Below, piece after piece: positions 54,140-63,625 of a DNA stretch of 64,000 bases. The notes under the pieces were generated by a model, which did not search any database, was not told the DNA's origin, and was given only the letters and a program-made list of their open reading frames with translations. A program made the position numbers and the translations under genes. Numbering within the stretch: position 1 is the first letter of the stretch; the number at the start of each line of letters is the position of its first letter. The DNA is taken from positions 117,344-181,343 of the forward strand of contig NZ_JARRSA010000005.1 in assembly GCF_029624655.1 (NCBI RefSeq), given 5' to 3'. This DNA is from Roseicyclus salinarum. Its GTDB lineage: Bacteria > Pseudomonadota > Alphaproteobacteria > Rhodobacterales > Rhodobacteraceae.

Positions 54140-55171
54140 ATGGATGACGCAAGGAAAGACCCCGACGAGATCGAGCGCGACATCGAGCGCACGCGGGCCG
54201 AGCTGCGCGAGAGCCTCGAAGCGCTCGACCGGCGGCTCTCGCCCGAACGGATCGTGGACTATGCCGCCGACCTGGTGGAGCGCGAGGGCGGCAGGGCCGC
54301 CGAGGCCGCAATCGAGACGGCACGGCACAACCCGGTTGCCATGGGCCTCATCGGCAGCGGCCTCGCGCTTCTCGTCACGGGGATCGCGAAACCCGGCGGC
54401 ACGGGCCGCCGGCGCGGCGGGGGCCACACCGAACCCGGCACGGACGCCGGACCCGGGCCCTCGCACGCAGACTATGACCCGAGGATCCGGCGGACCGCGC
54501 CGGGCCTCTCCGATCCCGAGCCGCGCATGGCCGGGTTCGACGAACGCATGGCCGCGACCGAGCGCGCGGCCGCCCGCAAGCAAGCCATAGGAGAGAGCGA
54601 GATGCACGACCCAGCCATCCACCCGCACGAAGGCCACTCGCACCAGGGAACCGGCGCCAGCGCACGGGCGCGCAGGATGCGCGAACGGATGCGCCACTCG
54701 GCCGAGTCGCTCCGGGCGAACCTGCGCAGCGGCCTCGGCGATCTACCCGAGGAGGCGCGCCACCGCGTCGTGAAGGCCCGCCTCGCCGCCATCGAGGCCC
54801 AGCACGAGGTGGAGCGGCGGATGCGCCACGGCGCCGAATACGCCCAGCGCAACGCGCGCGAACATCCCCTGATGCTCGGCGTGATCGCCTTCGGGCTCGG
54901 TGCCGCGCTTGGCGCGTCGCTGCCCCGGACCGAGACCGAGAACCATTCCATAGGCCGCTACCGCGACCGCATGATGGACGAGGCGGACCGTATCTTCCGC
55001 GAGGAGGTCGAGAAGGTCCGCCGCGTGGCGGAGGCCGCCGTGGCGGAAGGAAAGTCCGCGGTGAAGGACACCCTCGAAAGCGGCCCGCCGTCCGAGGACG
55101 ACCCCGCGCGCCGCGTCTCCGAGGCCGCCAAGTCCGAGGCGAAGCGGCAGAAGGTTGGCAGCGTCAGCTGA
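54140..55171 (+). CDS. DUF3618-type stress membrane protein
   Basis: 343 aa. N-terminal DUF3618: DPDEIERDIERTRAELRESL then RLSPERIVDYAA, a helix PVAMGLIGSGLALLVTGIA, a Gly/His-rich linker, a second helix HPLMLGVIAFGLGAALGASL and a charged C-terminal helix. Probably co-transcribed with the preceding gene (69-bp gap, no promoter seen). Confidence 0.78.
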   Translation: MDDARKDPDEIERDIERTRAELRESLEALDRRLSPERIVDYAADLVEREGGRAAEAAIETARHNPVAMGLIGSGLALLVTGIAKPGGTGRRRGGGHTEPGTDAGPGPSHADYDPRIRRTAPGLSDPEPRMAGFDERMAATERAAARKQAIGESEMHDPAIHPHEGHSHQGTGASARARRMRERMRHSAESLRANLRSGLGDLPEEARHRVVKARLAAIEAQHEVERRMRHGAEYAQRNAREHPLMLGVIAFGLGAALGASLPRTETENHSIGRYRDRMMDEADRIFREEVEKVRRVAEAAVAEGKSAVKDTLESGPPSEDDPARRVSEAAKSEAKRQKVGSVS

Positions 55172-55268
55172 TCAGTCCCCTTTCGGCTGATGTTGCCACT
55201 CGCCCCCGGCCTGTCCCCTCGGCCGGGGGCGCTTTGCATGCGGGGGCGCGGCGTCCATCCCACGCGTC

Positions 55269-55294
55269 GGAACCGCGCTCCTGCGCCATGCGTT
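55269..55294 (+). promoter_or_regulatory. EcfG promoter of the YihY/BrkB gene
   Basis: GGAAC (55269-55273), 17 bp, CGTT (55291-55294), 35 bp before TTG 55330. Exact consensus. Confidence 0.75.
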
Positions 55295-55329
55295 TTCACG
55301 CCAACCGCAGACGGCACGAGGACCAGACC

Positions 55330-56340
55330 TTGAGCGAAACCGCGACCACGGACGACACCCGCGGCCCCGAACGGCGAGGCCCCGAACGGCGAGGTCAGGC
55401 CGCGCGATCCCCCGCCGCGATGACGTGGCGCGGCTATCTGGAGGCCGGCAGGCGCGTTTTCGCGCGGCTTGGCCCCGACCGCGTGGGCCTCGTGGCGGCG
55501 GGGATCGCCTTCTTCGGCCTTCTCGCACTCTTTCCCGGCATCGCGGCGCTGTTCGCGATCGCGGGCCTCGTCATCGAGCCCGACACCGTCGCCGCGCAGC
55601 TCGAGGCCTCGGTGACCGCCCTGCCCGCCTCCGCGCGCTCGATCCTGATCGGCCAGGTGAACTCGGTCGCCGGTGCGGAGGAAAGCGGCCTGAGCCTTGC
55701 CGCACTCGGCGCGCTGGGGCTTGCCGTCTTCTCGGCGAGCCGGGGGATCGCCAACCTCGTCGCCGGTCTGAACCTCGTCTACGGCGAGACGGAAGAGCGC
55801 GGCATCCTGCACCTCACGGCGCTGCACGTCGCGCTGACGGTCTTCATGATGATCGCGCTGACGCTGGCCCTGATCGTGGTGGCCGTGATCCCCGTGGCGC
55901 TTTCGCTGCTCGGCAACGCCGAGGGCCTCCAGAACCTGTCTGAGCTTCTGCGCTGGCCGGTCCTGATCGCGATCGCTGCGGCCACCTTCACCGTTCTCTA
56001 CCGCTACGGCCCGTCGCGCCGCAACGCGCGGTGGCGCTGGCTCGCGCCCGGCGGCGTCGTCGCCTGCCTCCTGTGGGTCGGCCTGACCGCCGCTTTCGGC
56101 TGGTATGTCGAGACGCTCGGCTCCTACAACGAGACCTTCGGCGCGCTCGGCGGCGTGATCGTGCTTTTGCTGTGGCTGTGGATCTCGTCCTTCGTGGTGC
56201 TTCTGGGCGGCCTGATGGACGCCGAACTGGAGGCGCAGACAGGCATCGACAGCACGGTCGGCCCCGACCTGCCGCGTGGCGAGCGCGGCGCGGTCAAGGC
56301 CGACGCCTGCGCCCCCTGCGACGACGACCCCGCGCCCTGA
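55330..56340 (+). CDS. YihY/BrkB-family membrane protein
   Basis: 336 aa, six helices, family motif AAGIAFFGLLALFPG, RGIANLVAGLNLVYGE, and WLWISSFVVLLGGLMDAELE at the end. Function of the family unsettled. The longer frame has an ATG that lies inside the EcfG box, so I start at TTG 55330 behind GAGGACC. The N-terminus holds a 15-bp tandem repeat (GPERR twice). Confidence 0.85.
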   Translation: MSETATTDDTRGPERRGPERRGQAARSPAAMTWRGYLEAGRRVFARLGPDRVGLVAAGIAFFGLLALFPGIAALFAIAGLVIEPDTVAAQLEASVTALPASARSILIGQVNSVAGAEESGLSLAALGALGLAVFSASRGIANLVAGLNLVYGETEERGILHLTALHVALTVFMMIALTLALIVVAVIPVALSLLGNAEGLQNLSELLRWPVLIAIAAATFTVLYRYGPSRRNARWRWLAPGGVVACLLWVGLTAAFGWYVETLGSYNETFGALGGVIVLLLWLWISSFVVLLGGLMDAELEAQTGIDSTVGPDLPRGERGAVKADACAPCDDDPAP

Positions 56341-56343
56341 GCC

Positions 56344-57408
56344 TCAGGTGCCCGCGCCCGGCGCGGCCCTGCGTCCGCCCGCCGGCCCGGCCCCGTCGCG
56401 GGCGTCCCGGTCGAGATGCCCCAGGACATAGAGCGACCAGACCAGCACCGGGATCGCCACGACGCCCCCGACCGGCCCCCAGAGCCAGAGCCACACCACG
56501 AGCGACACGAAGACCAGAAGCGGGTTCACGTGCATGTTCCGCCCAACCAGCGACGGCGTGACGAACTGCCCCTCGGTCATGTTGAGCGCCAGGTAGGCCA
56601 ATGCCGGAACGAAGCTCATCGGGCCGTCGAACGTCAGGATCCCCGCGGCGGCAAGGGCCACGGCCAGCACGGCGGGCCCGAGGTAGAGCACGAAGTTGAT
56701 CAGGAACGCGGCCATGCCCCAGAGCATCGGCTGCGGCAGGCCGATCAGCGTCATCACCCCGCCGATCAGGACGCCGAAGGTCGCGTTGATCAGGGTGATC
56801 GTCAGGAAATAGCGCGACACGCGGCGCTCGGCGCGGAACAGCATCCCCGAGCTGATCCATGTCGGCCCGCGATCCGTGCGCTCGTAGATGTCCCGGCGGC
56901 CGACGAGGAAGAAATAGAACGTCCCCGCGAAGATCAGCAGCTGCGCCGCGAAGGACGGCGCCAGCGCCAGCGCGTCCATGAGGCCGGGAACCTGCACGGG
57001 ACTGTCCTGCGGCCCGCCCGACGCGCCGTCCTGCGCGCCGCCAAGGGCGCCCTCCACCGTCTGCTGCAGCTCCTCCACACCCGCCAGCGTCGCGCGGAAT
57101 GCCTCGAGCATGTCCGTGACCTCGCGCCAGATCGACGGGGCGTTGCGGATCGCGCGCGTCACCGTGGGTTCGATCAGCACGAAAAGCGTCGAGGCAAAGA
57201 CCGCGAAGCCGCCCAGCACCAGAAGCGCCGATACCGTCCGCGGCAGGCCGATACGCTCGATGGCGTCCGTCGGCGGCGCGCAGACGACGCCGAGGACGAG
57301 CGCCGCGACCACCGGCGCGAACAGCCCCTGCCCCACGCGCAGGGCCGCGAAGACGGCGATCAACGCAAGAAGCCCCAGGAAGAGCGTCTGTGCGGCGCGG
57401 TGGTTCAT
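56344..57408 (-). CDS. AI-2E/YdiK-family transporter
   Basis: 354 aa with about eight helices, the long soluble loop after helix 3, and GVLIGGVMTLIGLPQPMLWG, typical of AI-2E/PerM. Substrate unclear; some members are Na+/H+ antiporters. Start ATG 57408 behind GGAG; ATG 57435 would fall on the transcription start predicted from the EcfG box. Confidence 0.87.
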   Translation of the reverse strand: MNHRAAQTLFLGLLALIAVFAALRVGQGLFAPVVAALVLGVVCAPPTDAIERIGLPRTVSALLVLGGFAVFASTLFVLIEPTVTRAIRNAPSIWREVTDMLEAFRATLAGVEELQQTVEGALGGAQDGASGGPQDSPVQVPGLMDALALAPSFAAQLLIFAGTFYFFLVGRRDIYERTDRGPTWISSGMLFRAERRVSRYFLTITLINATFGVLIGGVMTLIGLPQPMLWGMAAFLINFVLYLGPAVLAVALAAAGILTFDGPMSFVPALAYLALNMTEGQFVTPSLVGRNMHVNPLLVFVSLVVWLWLWGPVGGVVAIPVLVWSLYVLGHLDRDARDGAGPAGGRRAAPGAGT

Positions 57409-57442
57409 GAGATGGGTCTCCGGTTGCGTGTCCATCAGGCGA

Positions 57443-57468
57443 AACCCGCCGGGACGGCGCATTGTTCC
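57443..57468 (-). promoter_or_regulatory. EcfG promoter of the AI-2E gene
   Basis: Minus strand: GGAAC (57468-57464), 17 bp, GGTT (57446-57443). Confidence 0.65.
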
Positions 57469-57582
57469 GGCCCACTGGGTCCCGCCTCCGGCCTCGCCCC
57501 TGCTGCCCCCGCTCGCCCCTGCCCCCCCCGCACGCGCGCGCGCCATGCCCCGAGCCCCGCGCCCCGTGCCCCCGCGTCAGAC

Positions 57583-57608
57583 GGAACCCTGCCCCCGATC
57601 GCGCCGTT
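57583..57608 (+). promoter_or_regulatory. EcfG promoter of the PRC-barrel gene
   Basis: GGAAC (57583-57587), 17 bp, CGTT (57605-57608), 40 bp before the ATG. Exact consensus. Confidence 0.75.
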
Positions 57609-57647
57609 GGGATGCCGTAACCAGCTCCCCTGAAAGGAGACCGAGAG

Positions 57648-58103
57648 ATGAAACTTCTGACCACCACCGCCGCCGCCCTCCTCATCGCGGCCCCCGCCGC
57701 CTTCGCGCAGGAGGCCACCGTCGATGACGGCATGACGAACGACACGATGCAGTGGGACAGCGCCGAGCTGATCCGCTCGCGCGACATCACGGGCGGCAAC
57801 GTCTACACGACCAACGCGGCCGACGACGAAGGCTGGGACGCGGGCAACCTGTGGAACGAGGTCGGCGCCGACTGGAACCAGATCGGCGAGATCGAGGACC
57901 TGGTGCTGGACCGTAGCGGCCAGATCGTCGGCATCGTGGCCGAGGTCGGCGGCTTCCTCGACATCGGCGACAAGCACGTCGTGATCGAGGTGGGCGACCT
58001 GAACCTCGTTGCCGTGGACGACGCGACCTACGCCTACGTCACGCGCCTCAACGAGGAAGAGCTCGAGAACATGCAGGACGTCGACGAGGGTTTCTGGGAC
58101 TGA
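57648..58103 (+). CDS. Periplasmic PRC-barrel protein
   Basis: 151 aa. Signal peptide MKLLTTTAAALLIAAPAAFA, then a PRC-barrel (IGEIEDLVLDRSGQIVGIVAEVGGF, VIEVGDLNLV). Stress-induced secreted PRC proteins are common in this group; role unknown. GGAGACC ribosome site. Confidence 0.85.
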   Translation: MKLLTTTAAALLIAAPAAFAQEATVDDGMTNDTMQWDSAELIRSRDITGGNVYTTNAADDEGWDAGNLWNEVGADWNQIGEIEDLVLDRSGQIVGIVAEVGGFLDIGDKHVVIEVGDLNLVAVDDATYAYVTRLNEEELENMQDVDEGFWD

Positions 58104-58130
58104 CCCCCCGAGCCCATGTGCAGAACGACG

Positions 58131-58160
58131 AAAGGGGCCGCGCGCGCGGCCCCTTTTTTC
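58131..58160 (+). terminator. Intrinsic terminator after the PRC-barrel gene
   Basis: GGGGCCGC/GCGGCCCC stem followed by TTTTTT, with AAA on the left, so bidirectional with the convergent gene. Confidence 0.92.
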
Positions 58161-58187
58161 TTGTCCGGGTGGCGGATCGCGTTCCGC

Positions 58188-58664
58188 TCAGCCGCCGGTC
58201 CTCAGGGCTTCGGTCAGGATGACCTCCACCTCGTCGATGGGATGGTTCGTCAGGACCTTGGGCACCTCGAGGATGATCTTTTCGGCCACCTCGGGATGCA
58301 GCTCCTTGCGCAGCGTGCTGAGGACCGTCCTGCTCGCCATGACGACGAGGTGGCGGAACCGTCCGGCATGTGCGTCGGCATAGAGCTTCTTCGCAAGGTC
58401 CGCGCCGAACCTCTCCTTTTCCAGTTCGTGCCAGTCGGTTTCCTGCACGGCCGAGCGCTGGACTGCGGGGCCGTCGTTGAAACGGCCCGGCCGGTCGGTC
58501 GCCCATTCGGAGGCCTTGGGGTTCTCGTGCTCTTCGTGGCGATGGACCACGAGGTTCATGTCCATGTCGTCGCCCCAGTTCACGAGGAACAGGGCCTTGT
58601 TCCCGTTCGCCACGACGACCCACGCGCCCTGCGGCAGGCCGGATCTGCGCGCCGTCCTATCCAT
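58188..58664 (-). CDS. Host-attachment (PF10116-type) protein
   Basis: 158 aa. WVVVANGNKALFLVNWGD, HEEHENPKASEWATDRPGR, HLVVMASRTVLSTLRKEL: the 'protein required for attachment to host cells' family, now usually viewed as an eRF1-like/baeRF fold. Overlaps the 67-aa gene by 8 bp. Confidence 0.8.
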   Translation of the reverse strand: MDRTARRSGLPQGAWVVVANGNKALFLVNWGDDMDMNLVVHRHEEHENPKASEWATDRPGRFNDGPAVQRSAVQETDWHELEKERFGADLAKKLYADAHAGRFRHLVVMASRTVLSTLRKELHPEVAEKIILEVPKVLTNHPIDEVEVILTEALRTGG

Positions 58665-58860
58665 CGCCGTCCTCCTCGTCCGACTTGTGGACGCGGGTGA
58701 CGCCGGCAGGACGTTCCACCGCGCGCTTCTCCTCGTCCTCGGTGCCGATCTTGCGCGGCAGGCGGCCGCCCGTGCGGCCCGACTGGGACACTCCGCCCGG
58801 CTCCCCCGGCAGCTTCTCGCTGTCGCGGGATCCGTCCTTGGAACGGTGTCTCTCTGCCAT
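58657..58860 (-). CDS. Small highly charged protein
   Basis: 67 aa, hydrophilic (RHRSKDGSRDSEKLPG; ends in an acidic DEEDGDG). Predicted disordered; no family. AGGAGGAG before the ATG and tight overlap with the host-attachment gene support it. Confidence 0.6.
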   Translation of the reverse strand: MAERHRSKDGSRDSEKLPGEPGGVSQSGRTGGRLPRKIGTEDEEKRAVERPAGVTRVHKSDEEDGDG

Positions 58861-59272
58861 GTGCTCTCCTCCTTGCTGGCCGTTGCTGGCGGTGCGGCGG
58901 GCCTTGCGCCGCCGCGTGGTTCGAAGTCGAGGATCGGGAAGGCCCAAGGCCCGGGCCAAAGGCCGCCCTGCGCGCGCCCGGCCCTCCGAAGGCCGAAGCC
59001 ACGTTCACCGATCCTGCCGCCCTCCAGCCCAGGGGCGCGGGCGCGCCCCGTAGGCTCGTCTCGGGAACAGGATTTCAACCATGGGCGAAGCCCCTCGATA
59101 CCCTGTGGGCATTTCTCGCCAGATCAACGCGATCAGCACGCGGGGGTTCCTGTCTTCGCCCCGAAGCCCGGACCGGCCCGCAGGGAACCGGATGCCCGGA
59201 CGCGCGTTCAGCACGCATGTGCGGCAAGTCCCCCAGCACGCGGCCGTCGACATCGACGGGCCGCCCCTCGTC
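58861..59272. other. 412-bp divergent spacer
   Basis: Only the Trk EcfG box is recognisable. Upstream in-frame codons of the Trk gene exist here but lie ahead of that promoter and read as low-complexity sequence. Confidence 0.5.
59184..59208 (+). promoter_or_regulatory. EcfG promoter of the Trk potassium-uptake genes
   Basis: GGAAC (59184-59188), 16 bp, CGTT (59205-59208), 64 bp before the ATG. Exact consensus. Confidence 0.7.
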
Positions 59273-60739
59273 ATGCGTGTGAAACGGGCGGCGGCCATAC
59301 GCGAGGGGTCCGAGGCGATCGCGCAGCCCGCGCGCCTGTCCGTCATCGCCCTGACGCTGGCCAAGCACGCGCCGATCTTCACCGTGCTCTGCCTGCCGCC
59401 CGCGCTCTGGGCCGCGCTGGAGCGGGAATGGCCGCTGGCCGCCGCGCTGGCGCTGCCGGCCGTGCTGGCGGCGGCGATCTACGTCGCGACCTCGGCGCGC
59501 CCCCTGCCCCAGGACCTGCGCGGCGTCGAGGCGATGCTGGGCGTGACAATCGTCTTCGGCCTCAGCGTCCTCCTGTTGGTGCCGGCCTTCATGACGCTGG
59601 GGATGCCCCCGGCCGACGCGCTTTTCGAAGCCATGAGCGCGGCCACCACCACGGGCCTGTCCGTCGCGGCGGACCCCGGCGCGTGGCCGGTCGCGGGGCA
59701 TGTCCTGCGGGCCTGGACGCAATGGTGCGGCGGGCTGGTGATCGCGACGGCGGTGCTGGCCCTCCTGCTGCCCTCGGGCCTTCCCGCGCGCAAGCTGGGA
59801 CAGGCGGGCATCGACCAGGGCGACCGCATCGCGTCCACGCGGCGGCAGGCGCAGCAGTTGCTGGGCGTCTACGTCGGCCTCACGGTCGTCATGGGCGGGC
59901 TGAACGCATGGGCCCTGCCCGGCTGGCGCGAGGGCGTGCTTCTGACGCTCACCGCGGTCTCCACCGGGGGCTTCGCGCCGCGCGCCGACAGCATTGCCTC
60001 CTACCACCCTTTCGCGCAGGGGCTGGTGATCCTGACCTGCACGCTTGGGGCGGTTTCGCTTCTGACCTTCGTGCTGGTCCTGCAGGGCAAGTGGCGCGAC
60101 GCGTGGCACCTCGGGTCGCTCCGGCGGGTCCTCGTGGCCGTCGCGCTCTTTTCGGCGGCCTATGCCGCGCTTCTGGCCCTGAACGGCGTGACGGCGCCGG
60201 ACGAGATATACCGCGGCCTCCTTAATCTCGTCTCAGGGCTGACCACGACGGGCTTCGCGGCCGGGCCGATACCGTCGCCGGGGCCGCTCCTGCTGCTGAT
60301 CGTGGTGGCGATGGCGGTGGGCGGCGATGTCGGCTCGACCGCGGGCGGCCTCAAGCTCGCGCGGATCGGGTTGCTGGCCGACGCGTTTCGCGACGCCATC
60401 CGGCGCCCGCGCCTGCCCTCCCGCGCGGTGGCGCCCCTGCGCAATGACGGCGAGACGGTCGACGACAGGACACTCGCGGGCCTGCTTGCGCTTCTGTTCG
60501 TCTTCCTCTGCGTGATGCTGCTGGTCTGGATGCAGCTTCTGGCCCATGGCCACCCGGCGCTGCCCGCCCTGTTCGAGACGGTGTCGGCCCTGTCCACGGT
60601 CGGCATGTCCACGGGGATCGTGGGGCCGGACATGGCGGTCGACCTGAAACTCTCGCTCACCTTCGCGATGTGGCTGGGGCGGCTGGAATTCGTCGCCGTC
60701 CTGCTCCTGTTCACGCCCCGCACCTGGATCAACAGATGA
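59273..60739 (+). CDS. TrkH/KtrB-family potassium transporter
   Basis: 488 aa, about ten helices with the four pore-loop repeats (MSAATTTGLSV, LTAVSTGGFAP, VSGLTTTGFAAG, VSALSTVGMSTG) that form the K+ filter. Start set at 59273, the first ATG after the EcfG promoter. 18 bp before the TrkA-type gene. Confidence 0.9.
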   Translation: MRVKRAAAIREGSEAIAQPARLSVIALTLAKHAPIFTVLCLPPALWAALEREWPLAAALALPAVLAAAIYVATSARPLPQDLRGVEAMLGVTIVFGLSVLLLVPAFMTLGMPPADALFEAMSAATTTGLSVAADPGAWPVAGHVLRAWTQWCGGLVIATAVLALLLPSGLPARKLGQAGIDQGDRIASTRRQAQQLLGVYVGLTVVMGGLNAWALPGWREGVLLTLTAVSTGGFAPRADSIASYHPFAQGLVILTCTLGAVSLLTFVLVLQGKWRDAWHLGSLRRVLVAVALFSAAYAALLALNGVTAPDEIYRGLLNLVSGLTTTGFAAGPIPSPGPLLLLIVVAMAVGGDVGSTAGGLKLARIGLLADAFRDAIRRPRLPSRAVAPLRNDGETVDDRTLAGLLALLFVFLCVMLLVWMQLLAHGHPALPALFETVSALSTVGMSTGIVGPDMAVDLKLSLTFAMWLGRLEFVAVLLLFTPRTWINR

Positions 60740-60757
60740 CCTGAAAGGAGGTCCGAC

Positions 60758-61408
60758 ATGCGGATCGTCATCCTGGGCGCCTCGCGCTTCGGCGAGGCCA
60801 TTGCCCGCAGCCTGATCGAGGACGGCCACGAGGTGGTCGTCATCGACAAGTCGCGCGAGCGGCTGGAAGAGCTGGCGGAACGCGTCGATTGCGGGATGCT
60901 GGAGGGCGACGGCACGCTGCCCACGACCCTGCGCGAGGCGTTCCGGGATGAGGACGACGTCTTCGTCGCCGTGACGAACGCCTCCGAAGACAACATCCTC
61001 GCCGCTCTGGTCGCGCGCTCGATCGGCTTCGGAAGGGTGATCCCGCAGATCGTCTCGTCGGAACTCATGAAGGTCTGCACGGAGCTGGAGCTGCACGACG
61101 TCATCAACCCCCACGCCACGGTGGCGCAGGAATTCGCCGAAGCCTTGCAGGACCGGGCCGAGCTCGACCACGAGACCACGCTGACGCGGGACCTCGCGCT
61201 CAAGCGGGTGCACGTCCCGCCGCGCATGGCCGGGCAGAGGTTCGGCGACCTCGAGCTGCCCGAGGGAACCCACGGCATCGCCCACGTCCGCGACGACACG
61301 GAGCAACTGATGTCCGACGACATCGAACTGAAGGAGGGCGACCACGTCCTGTTCGTGCTGAAGCGCGACAGCCTCGAGAAGCTGAGCGACTGCTTCCGCG
61401 AGGACTGA
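60758..61408 (+). CDS. TrkA/KtrA-type NAD-binding regulatory subunit
   Basis: 216 aa. Rossmann GASRFGEAIARSL with acidic VVVIDKSRE, then TrkA_C (~140-215). Single-copy like KtrA, not the duplicated E. coli TrkA. Gates the preceding transporter. AAAGGAGG ribosome site. Confidence 0.92.
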   Translation: MRIVILGASRFGEAIARSLIEDGHEVVVIDKSRERLEELAERVDCGMLEGDGTLPTTLREAFRDEDDVFVAVTNASEDNILAALVARSIGFGRVIPQIVSSELMKVCTELELHDVINPHATVAQEFAEALQDRAELDHETTLTRDLALKRVHVPPRMAGQRFGDLELPEGTHGIAHVRDDTEQLMSDDIELKEGDHVLFVLKRDSLEKLSDCFRED

Positions 61409-61494
61409 CGCCGCGGGCCGCGCCCGGTCTGGAACCACGCGAGCCTCCCGCGAATTGACGTGGCAGACACCGGAACCCGAACAAGGAGGGATAC

Positions 61495-61989
61495 ATGCCC
61501 ACGAACTTTGCCCAGGGCCTCAACCAGGATACCCGCCAGGAGGTCGTCGACCTGCTGAACGCCAACCTGGTCAACACGATCAGCCTGACGCTGGCGGTCA
61601 AGCAGGCGCACTGGAACCTCAAGGGGCGCGGCTTCATCGGCGTGCACGAACTGCTCGACGACGTGGCCGAGCGCCTCCGCGAAAGCGCCGACACCATCGC
61701 CGAGCGCGCCGTCATTCTGGGCGGTCACGCGAAGGGCACGGCCGAGATCGTGGCGGAGAAGTCGACGCTCGAGGCCTATCCGCTGGAGATGACGGACATC
61801 GGTGAGCATGTCGAACACCTCAAGACCCGCTTCATGGAGGTGGGCCACGCGATGCGCGAGGCCATCGAGGTGGCGGAGAAGGCCGGAGACGAAGACACCG
61901 CCGACCTCTTCACCGAGATCAGCAGGGCGGTCGACAAGGACGCGTGGTTCATCGGCGCGAACGCCGAGGCCGCCCTGAGCCGGGCCTGA
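61495..61989 (+). CDS. dps: Dps-family ferritin-like DNA-protection protein
   Basis: 164 aa. Ferroxidase site KQAHWNLKG with VHELLDDVAERLRESADTIAER. Oxidises and stores iron with H2O2, protecting DNA. AAGGAGG before the ATG. A GGAAC lies upstream (61431) but the matching -10 is poor, so EcfG control is not claimed. Confidence 0.93.
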   Translation: MPTNFAQGLNQDTRQEVVDLLNANLVNTISLTLAVKQAHWNLKGRGFIGVHELLDDVAERLRESADTIAERAVILGGHAKGTAEIVAEKSTLEAYPLEMTDIGEHVEHLKTRFMEVGHAMREAIEVAEKAGDEDTADLFTEISRAVDKDAWFIGANAEAALSRA

Positions 61990-62027
61990 ACCGGACCCTT
62001 CGCCCGCGGACCTTGCGCGAGGCATCC

Positions 62028-62053
62028 GGGCCGTCCTTCGGGGCGGCCCGTTT
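62028..62053 (+). terminator. Intrinsic terminator after dps
   Basis: 9-bp stem (one T-G pair) closed by a stable TTCG tetraloop, followed by GTTTCC. Confidence 0.75.
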
Positions 62054-62090
62054 CCGTTCACGCCTCCCGGCCTCCCTCCGCCGGGGCGGA

Positions 62091-63590
62091 TCAGCTGTCG
62101 ACCTCGAGGTCCTTCACCTCGACCGTCAGGAAGAGGTAGCCACCCTCGCGGAAGATACGCACCAGCATGGGCTCGTCCGACCCCGCCGCCTTCGCCACCG
62201 CCGCGCGCAGATCCTCGATGCCGGTCACCCCCGCGCCGCCCGCGTCGGTAATCACGTCGCCGCCGCGGATGCCCGCCTCGTCCGCGGGGCCGCCGGGTTC
62301 GACGTCGCGCACCAGGACGCCCATGACGGTCTCGGGGATGCCGAATTGCGCCCGCGTCTCGGCGTCGAGCGGCGCGGCGGCCACGCCGATGCGCGGCCCC
62401 TCGGGCGCGGCGTCGGCGTCGGGGCCTTCGGGCATGGCGCTTGCCGTCTCCAGATCCGGTCGCAGGCCGATCGTGATGTCCGTCTCCTCGCGCGCGCCGG
62501 CCCTGAGGTAGCCGACGGTCACGGTCTCGCCCTGCGACAGTTCGGCGACCGCGATCGACAGGTCGCGCGGCGCGTCGAAGGAACGGCCCGCGATCTCCAG
62601 GATCACGTCGCCCGGCTGCAGGCCGGCCTCCGCCGCCGGGCCGCCCTCGGTGACGTCGGACACGAGCACGCCCTGTGGCGCGTCGAGGCCCAGCGCCGCC
62701 GCGAGCGGCGCGTCGACGGCCTGGATCTGCACGCCGAGCCAGCCGCGCTCGACCGTGCCGTCGTCCCGAAGTTCCTCGACGATGGTCTGCGCCACGCGGG
62801 ACGGCACCGCGAAGCCGATGCCCACGTTCCCGCCACTGGGCGAGAAGATCGCGGTGTTCACCCCCACGACGTTGCCGCTGGCGTCGAACAGCGGTCCGCC
62901 CGAGTTGCCCCGGTTGATCGCCGCGTCGGTCTGGATGAACTCGTCGTAGGGCCCCGAGTTGATGTCGCGGGACCGCGCCGAGACGATGCCCGCCGTGACC
63001 GTGCCGCCCAGCCCGAACGGGTTGCCGATGGCCACGACCCAGTCGCCGATCTGCAGATCCTCGGACGAGCCCCACTCGACGCTCGGCAGGTCCTCGCCCT
63101 CGATCCTGAGCAGCGCGATGTCGGTGGCGGGGTCGGTGCCCACGACCTCCGCCTCGAAGCGGCGCTCGTCGTCGAGCACGACCTCGACCGCGTCGGCGCC
63201 CGCGATGACGTGGTTGTTGGTGACGACAAGCCCGTCGCCCGAGATGATGAAGCCCGAGCCCTGGCTGCGCATCGGTCCCGGCGGCTGCGGCCGGGGCATC
63301 CCGAAGAACTCCTCCAGCCCCGGAGGGAGCTGCGGCATCGGACCAGGCATCGGGCCGGGTCCCATGCCGGGCATGGCCGCCGCCGCCGGCCCCGTCGAGA
63401 GGATGCCGACGACGGCGGGAAGCCGCGCGGCGACCATGTCGGAGAAGTCGGCGGGAGTGTCGAACGCAGCGGTCTGCGCGACGGCCGGGAGGGGCGCGGA
63501 GAGCGCCAACGCGGCGGCCGTCAGGGCGGCCGCGCCTGCGGTCTTCGGAAATGCGGGGAACGGTCGGGGGGCACGGATCATGGCACGCAT
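62091..63590 (-). CDS. Do-like periplasmic serine protease (DegP/DegQ type)
   Basis: 499 aa. Signal peptide ending PAVAQ, trypsin domain with His127 (TNNHVIAG), Asp157 (ATDIALL) and Ser230 (RGNSGGP), then two PDZ domains (~275-370, ~405-495). A Met/Pro/Gly-rich loop (PGMGPGPMPGPMPQ) sits in the LA-loop region. Protein quality control in the periplasm, here under EcfG control. Confidence 0.93.
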   Translation of the reverse strand: MRAMIRAPRPFPAFPKTAGAAALTAAALALSAPLPAVAQTAAFDTPADFSDMVAARLPAVVGILSTGPAAAAMPGMGPGPMPGPMPQLPPGLEEFFGMPRPQPPGPMRSQGSGFIISGDGLVVTNNHVIAGADAVEVVLDDERRFEAEVVGTDPATDIALLRIEGEDLPSVEWGSSEDLQIGDWVVAIGNPFGLGGTVTAGIVSARSRDINSGPYDEFIQTDAAINRGNSGGPLFDASGNVVGVNTAIFSPSGGNVGIGFAVPSRVAQTIVEELRDDGTVERGWLGVQIQAVDAPLAAALGLDAPQGVLVSDVTEGGPAAEAGLQPGDVILEIAGRSFDAPRDLSIAVAELSQGETVTVGYLRAGAREETDITIGLRPDLETASAMPEGPDADAAPEGPRIGVAAAPLDAETRAQFGIPETVMGVLVRDVEPGGPADEAGIRGGDVITDAGGAGVTGIEDLRAAVAKAAGSDEPMLVRIFREGGYLFLTVEVKDLEVDS

Positions 63591-63625
63591 GGGGCGTCTC
63601 CGGGGTTCAGTGGTCCTATCGGGTC

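Noticed and set aside
61431..61454. GGAAC upstream of dps as an EcfG promoter
   Set aside because: 16-18 bp downstream reads GAATTG, with no CGTT or GGTT; only a half site.
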